Assembly: GCA_016716665.1 (NCBI GenBank) | Contig: JADJVH010000006.1 | Location: forward strand, 62,001 to 126,000 | Origin: Candidatus Opimibacter iunctus | GTDB taxonomy: Bacteria; Bacteroidota; Bacteroidia; Chitinophagales; Saprospiraceae | Length of the DNA stretch: 64,000 bases | Reading direction: 5' to 3' | In this document: positions 59,459 to 64,000 of the stretch, one piece after another | Numbering within the stretch: the stretch's first letter is position 1 | Layout of the letters: each line of letters starts with the position of its first letter | Translations under genes and position numbers: made by a program | The notes under the pieces: model-generated | What the model was told of the DNA's origin: nothing | What the model saw: only the letters and a program-made list of their open reading frames with translations | Database searches by the model: none

Positions 59459-62126
59459 ATGGAAATCATGTTTGAGCGTTTATTAAAAGCACAATCACTC
59501 CTCATCTTCATGTTGGGGATGATGGTTTATTCTCCTTCTGCATACAGCCAGGTCAGTGAGGCTCAAGCCAGGGATTTGCTTGCCCAGCGGGGCATCCCTG
59601 AAGATACGCTCAAAGCCAGACTGATCGCCAAAGGATATGACCCTGATAATATATCACCAGATCAACTTGAAAATTTCCAGGTTGTCATCCTTGAGACCGT
59701 AAAGGAAATTGAAGCAGACAAAAATAATTAGCCCGGACTCTCTTTCCTTGAAAAAGGAAAAGCCTGTTGAACCAGCACCTCCCCCAACTCCACCGAATCT
59801 GATCTATGGTCAGGAGATATTCAAGAACAACTCCATCGGCGTATACCAGAAAACGGAGGAATTGGTAGCTCCTGATACCTATGTGCTTGGAATAGGGGAC
59901 AAAATCGGGGTCATTGGATTCGGCAGATCACAATTTGAGCAGGTCCTGGAAATCAATAATGATGGATTTGTCTTGCTTGGAAATAATTTGCCTAAAGTCC
60001 TTCTCAAGGGTATTCGCCTGGGTGATGCCAGAGAATTACTCTTCCAGCGCTATAGCCAATATTACCTGATCAGCAGAAGTGAATTCCAGGTCACCCTCAA
60101 CAAGGCCAGGCGTATGACAGTCAATGTTTTTGGAGAAGCAAAGACAACGGGCTCATTTACGTTGTCAGGTATCAATACAGCCTTCAATGTCATCAGTGCT
60201 GCCGGTGGCCCTACAGAAATTGGATCGGTCAGGCGCATCAAGGTCATCAGGGGTACTCAAACGATACCCCTCGATGTATATCAGTTCATGAGTGATCCGG
60301 GAGTAGCTAAGGATTATTTCATGCAAAACAATGACTATATCCATATTCCTGTAGCCCAGAAAGTGGTCATGATTCAGGGCGCAGTGACCAGGCCAATGTC
60401 CTATGAGTTGCTGGACAATGAGAATCTGTTGCAGTTGGTCAAGTATGCCGGCGGGGCAAGGGCAAATGCCTACCTGTCATCTGTCCAGGTGACAAGGTAT
60501 ATGAATGAGAAAACCATGATCACCAATGTCAACCTTAAGGAGTTGGCAGACAGCGGTGGAGATTTTATTCTCTTCAATGGTGATGTAGTAGACATAAAAA
60601 GTGTTGAAGGGGTCACCCAGAATTCAGTCGGTGTTGAAGGCGCTGTAGTCTATCCTGGCAAGTTTGAGCGAACAGATGGGATGCGCATTTCAGATTTACT
60701 TGCACAGAGTATTTTGAAACCTGAGGCAAGGCTTGATTTCGCTTATCTCCTGCGTTCTCATCCGGATGGTTCATTCAAATTTGAGCGCATCAATCTTCAG
60801 GAGATCATCGACCATCCTGCATCACCAACCAATGTTGCGGTCAACAATCAGGATGTCTTGCATGTATTGACATTGAAGACATACGTCAATCCAGATTATT
60901 TCTCTGTTGTAGGGGCTGTAAAGGCCCCTGATACTTTCGCTTTCAATCCCGGCGGAAATCTGAAGATTGAGGATGCTATCCTGCTAGCCGGTGGCACACT
61001 TCCAGATGCTTCTGATTTCGGGTATATTATGCGCCTCAATCCAAGGGAGCCCAAGACCATCGAGTATATTCATGTGGATCTGAAGAAAGCATTATCTGAC
61101 CCTTTCAATCCCGAAAATATTGAAATAAAGCCAGGTGACCAGATTCGCATCTATGATAAAGGGGGGCGCAGAGATGATGTCACGGTAGAAATCTTTGGAG
61201 CAGTGAGGAGTCCCGGAAAATTCATTTACGGACCCGGGATGCGGCTTGCTGACCTGGTGAGCCTCTCCGGTGGATTTGTTTTTGAAGCGGACAATGAGCG
61301 TATTGATATTGCCCGTTCTGAATTCAGATCCGGGCAAAGCCTCAAGATAGTGCAGTATACCACATCACTACCCAAGGGGTTTGAAATGAATTACGAAGCG
61401 GATTCCAGTATGGCACTGAAGCCATACGACCACGTATATGTCCGCACCATACCTGAGTATGAAATGCAGCGCACCGTACGCGTGGATGGAGAAGTCAAAT
61501 ATCCTGGCACATATCCGCTGATTGAGGACAGAGAACGGATCTACGATATCATCATGAGAGCTGGAGGATTGACTGGAGAAGCCTTTCCTGAAGGTGCAAA
61601 GCTGTTCAGGAAAGGTGATGGCACAGGACTTGTGGTTATTGACCTTGAGCAGATATTGAGAGATAAAAACAATGTGTCCAATATCGTGATGAGTGAAGGA
61701 GATGTGATCCAGATACCAAAGAGCCGGGATCTGGTCACGATCGGAGGGTATGTCAACCTTGATGAAGCTTATTCACAGGGCTATCTGACCGGCGAAAGGA
61801 ATATTTCGGTCGCATTCAGGGGAGAGAAGAGTGCTAAATACTATGTCGATAAATTCGCAGCAGGGGTAAGTAAAGATGGCACTACAAGCCAGATCAGGGT
61901 TCAATATGCAGATGGCAGAGTCCAGAATACTTCAAAATTCCTGTTCTTCAACAACTACCCCAATGTCAAGAAGGGGTCTTATGTAACCGTAGGGCCAAAA
62001 AAGGTGAAACCATTGACGGAAAAGCCTGAAAAGAAAACAGACTGGGGTACACTGTTGAGGGACACCATGTACCAGGCCACTGCAGTATTGACACTTTTGA
62101 TCCTGGTGGATCAACTCTCCAACTAA
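59459..62126 (+). CDS. Wza-like polysaccharide export protein with SLBB repeats (frameshifted near its start)
   Basis: About 889 residues if one A is added to the AAAAA run at 59719-59723. As given, a 90-residue frame with a signal peptide (FERLLKAQSLLIFMLGMM...AYSQ) stops at 59731, and the main frame starts at 59709. Joined, the text reads EIEADKKIISPDSLSLKK, as expected for a single protein. A poly-export domain (about 130-230, APDTYVLGIGDKIGVIGFGR) is followed by six or seven SLBB units, for example VNVFGEAKTTGSF, VMIQGAVTRPMSY, VGVEGAVVYPGKF, VEIFGAVRSPGKF and VRVDGEVKYPGTY. A C-terminal helix (YQATAVLTLLILVD) ends it. It exports capsule or exopolysaccharide and is 15 bp after the UXS gene. 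Confidence 0.9.
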
Positions 62127-62145
62127 GTTTTTTGTTATCAGCATT

Positions 62146-63144
62146 ATGGCTAGGATAAAGGATCTGGAATTAGGCGAGTTTCCGCTGTTGCTTGCACCCA
62201 TGGAGGATGTAAGTGATCCGCCTTTCAGGTTCCTTTGTAAGGAGCATGGATGCGACATGTTGTATACAGAGTTTATCAGTGTCGAAGGCTTGATCCGCGA
62301 TGCTGAAAAGAGCCTCCAGAAACTCGATATCTATGATTCGGAGCGTCCGATCGGGATTCAGATTTTCGGTGCGGAGCTTGACTCCATGCTGCAGGCCACC
62401 GATATTGTAATGGAAGCTAAGCCTGAGTTGCTTGATATCAATTATGGCTGCCCTGTAAAGAAGGTAGTGTGTAAGGAAGCTGGAGCCGGTATCCTCAGGG
62501 ACATCCCGAAGATGATTAGGTTGACAGAGGCTGTCGTCAAGCGGAGCACACTTCCTGTGACCGTAAAGACGCGCCTGGGTTGGGATGAAAATTCTAAGCA
62601 TATTGTAGAAGTGGCAGAACGCCTCCAGGATATTGGTATCGCGGCTATATCTATTCATGCCCGCACAAGATCGCAGATGTACAAGGGTGAAGCGGACTGG
62701 ACGCTTGTAGGTGAAGTAAAGAATAATCCAAGGATGCATATTCCTGTCTTTGGAAATGGTGATTTGGATTCACCACAAAAAGTAAAATTGTATAAAGAAC
62801 GATATGGAGTGGATGGTGTGATGATCGGTAGGGCAAGTATTGGGTATCCATGGATATTCAGGGAAATCAAGCATTTTCTGGCAACAGGTGAGTTATTGCC
62901 GGCTCCAACCATTGCAGAGCGTGTTGAAGCCGCCCGTCGCCATCTGGCACATTCTATTGACTGGAAAGGAGAGAAGCTCGGTGTGCAGGAAATGCGCCGC
63001 CATTATACTAACTATTTCAGGTCATTGGAGGGTATCAAGCATTTCAGGTCGTTTCTTGTGACAGAATCGAATCCTTCAGTGCTATATGATATCCTTGAGC
63101 AGATCGGAAACCACTATGCCCAGGAAAGTATGGTTTCAGTATGA
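62146..63144 (+). CDS. dus: tRNA-dihydrouridine synthase (DusB type)
   Basis: A 332-residue FMN enzyme reducing uridine in tRNA D-loops. Motifs are APMEDVSDPPFRFLCKEHG, MYTEFISVEGL-like LYTEFISVEGL, DINYGCPVKKVVCKEAGAGI (catalytic Cys after KKVV), TVKTRLGWD, IHARTRSQMYKGEADW, and GNGDLDSPQKV with GRASIGYPWIF. The overall pattern fits DusB. It lies 19 bp after the export gene and is followed by the CCA-adding enzyme. Confidence 0.94.
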   Translation: MARIKDLELGEFPLLLAPMEDVSDPPFRFLCKEHGCDMLYTEFISVEGLIRDAEKSLQKLDIYDSERPIGIQIFGAELDSMLQATDIVMEAKPELLDINYGCPVKKVVCKEAGAGILRDIPKMIRLTEAVVKRSTLPVTVKTRLGWDENSKHIVEVAERLQDIGIAAISIHARTRSQMYKGEADWTLVGEVKNNPRMHIPVFGNGDLDSPQKVKLYKERYGVDGVMIGRASIGYPWIFREIKHFLATGELLPAPTIAERVEAARRHLAHSIDWKGEKLGVQEMRRHYTNYFRSLEGIKHFRSFLVTESNPSVLYDILEQIGNHYAQESMVSV

Positions 63145-63228
63145 TTTGCTTTCCAGCCTTACACGATTATTCCGATGACCTGTTGACTCCCTTTCAGGAA
63201 ATTCCATAAAGTCTTTCAGTCCGTTTTG

Positions 63229-64000
63229 ATGAAACTTGATATCACGCCCTCAGAAAAGGAACTCTTTGAAGTCATCCGGCTTGCAGCAGATCTGTTGCAT
63301 CAGGATGTTTATGTAGTAGGTGGATTTGTTCGTGACCGGTTACTTGGGATTCCTTGTAAGGATATGGATTTTGTGACTACCGGGGATGGTCCTGACCTTG
63401 CTGAAAAGGTAAGTCAGCTTCTTGGACCTGAAGCCTCAGAGCTTTCTGTTTTTAAGACATTTGGCACAGCCATGATCAGATATCGTGACCTTGAGCTGGA
63501 GTTTGTAGGCGCAAGAAAAGAATCTTACAGTAGTGATAGCCGAAAGCCAAGCGTAGAACAAGGCACACTGCGCGATGATCAGCTCAGGAGAGATTTTACC
63601 ATCAATGCCCTTGCCGCGAGCCTTCAGGGAGAAGATCGGTACACACTGATTGACCCTTTTAACGGGGTGAACGATTTGACTAAAAAGCTGATCATAACTC
63701 CGCTTGACCCTGCACAGACTTTTTCGGATGACCCACTCAGGATGATGAGGGCGATACGGTTTGCCAGCCAGCTAGGGTTTCAGATTGATCCCGAGACGCT
63801 TGATGCCATCAGTGCTATGCGAGATCGTATTTCCATTGTCTCTATGGAGCGAATCAGTTACGAACTCAACAAGATCATCTTATCCCCGGTCCCCTCTAAG
63901 GGTTTCCTACTGCTGGAGAAGACAGGGCTGCTTAAAATTATCTTCCCGGAACTCGAAGCCATGAAAGGTGTTGAGCAATATGAAGGATACGGGCACAAGG
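63229..64000 (+). CDS. cca: CCA-adding enzyme/poly(A) polymerase family nucleotidyltransferase (3' end outside window)
   Basis: The first 257 residues are visible, from ATG 63229 (MKLDITPSEKELFEV). The nucleotidyltransferase head has VYVVGGFVRDRLLG with the DMDFVT pair of catalytic aspartates, then QLRRDFTINALAASL, DPLRMMRAIRFASQLGF and ISYELNKI. This matches class II tRNA nucleotidyltransferases. The remaining neck, body and possible HD domain lie beyond the window. It starts 85 bp after dus. Confidence 0.92.
   Translation, partial: MKLDITPSEKELFEVIRLAADLLHQDVYVVGGFVRDRLLGIPCKDMDFVTTGDGPDLAEKVSQLLGPEASELSVFKTFGTAMIRYRDLELEFVGARKESYSSDSRKPSVEQGTLRDDQLRRDFTINALAASLQGEDRYTLIDPFNGVNDLTKKLIITPLDPAQTFSDDPLRMMRAIRFASQLGFQIDPETLDAISAMRDRISIVSMERISYELNKIILSPVPSKGFLLLEKTGLLKIIFPELEAMKGVEQYEGYGHK

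Overview
The window is a piece of a chromosome from a Bacteroidota bacterium, most likely of the Saprospiraceae/Lewinella type. The evidence is a complete alternative complex III plus aa3-type oxidase cluster in the Bacteroidota gene order, secreted proteins with type IX secretion (T9SS) sorting tails, -7 promoter boxes of the TAnnTTTG kind with little sign of Shine-Dalgarno sequences, LptE, the DUF1599-DoxX pair, a UbiA/UbiX pair that suits futalosine menaquinone synthesis, and a Kdo/heptose/capsule gene group. Taxonomy below phylum is inference.

Layout. 1-14.8 kb: one long + strand respiratory cluster, actB(partial)-actC-actD-actE-actF-coxB-coxA-ctaB-cox3-coxC-coxD, then a Sco-like copper protein, a DUF420 protein and an 87-residue CPMC membrane protein. 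It encodes the route from menaquinol through ActABCDEF to the oxidase, heme A precursor synthesis and probable copper insertion. Subunit II carries an OmpA-like peptidoglycan-binding domain at its C-terminus, the most striking feature here. 14.8-18 kb: small outer-membrane and membrane proteins and ung. 18-19.5 kb: two tRNA-Arg genes flanking a thioredoxin and ubiX. 19.7-30.4 kb: housekeeping genes (DUF1573 lipoprotein, UbiA-type prenyltransferase, RdgB, a HolD/psi-like protein, ilvE, groESL, secG, lptE, a sigma-54 activator, miaB). 30.4-43 kb: ornithine aminotransferase, coaE, yigZ, an EamA transporter, DUF1599, a DoxX protein, nusB, guaA, a periplasmic-binding-protein-like lipoprotein, aspC and a carboxyltransferase. 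43-55.3 kb: a 1408-residue protein of 14 cysteine-rich repeats, a quinone oxidoreductase, a phosphoesterase, a trans-sulfuration enzyme, and two tandem paralogous T9SS cargo proteins of about 800 residues. 55.4-62.1 kb: envelope sugar genes (heptose kinase, waaA, an outer-membrane barrel, a UDP-xylose-synthase-like SDR, a Wza-like SLBB export protein). 62.1-64 kb: dusB and the start of a CCA-adding enzyme.

Sequence quality. Six genes are broken by a single missing or extra base, each in a short mononucleotide run, and each reads through cleanly once that base is restored. This looks like homopolymer error in sequencing or assembly rather than gene decay, so these genes are annotated here as full-length CDS with the shift noted.

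Non-coding features seen: two tRNA-Arg genes, several strong hairpin terminators (one a 76-base near-perfect palindrome), five candidate -7 promoter boxes, simple-sequence repeat tracts, and a nested inverted-repeat structure between secG and groES that may be a structured RNA.
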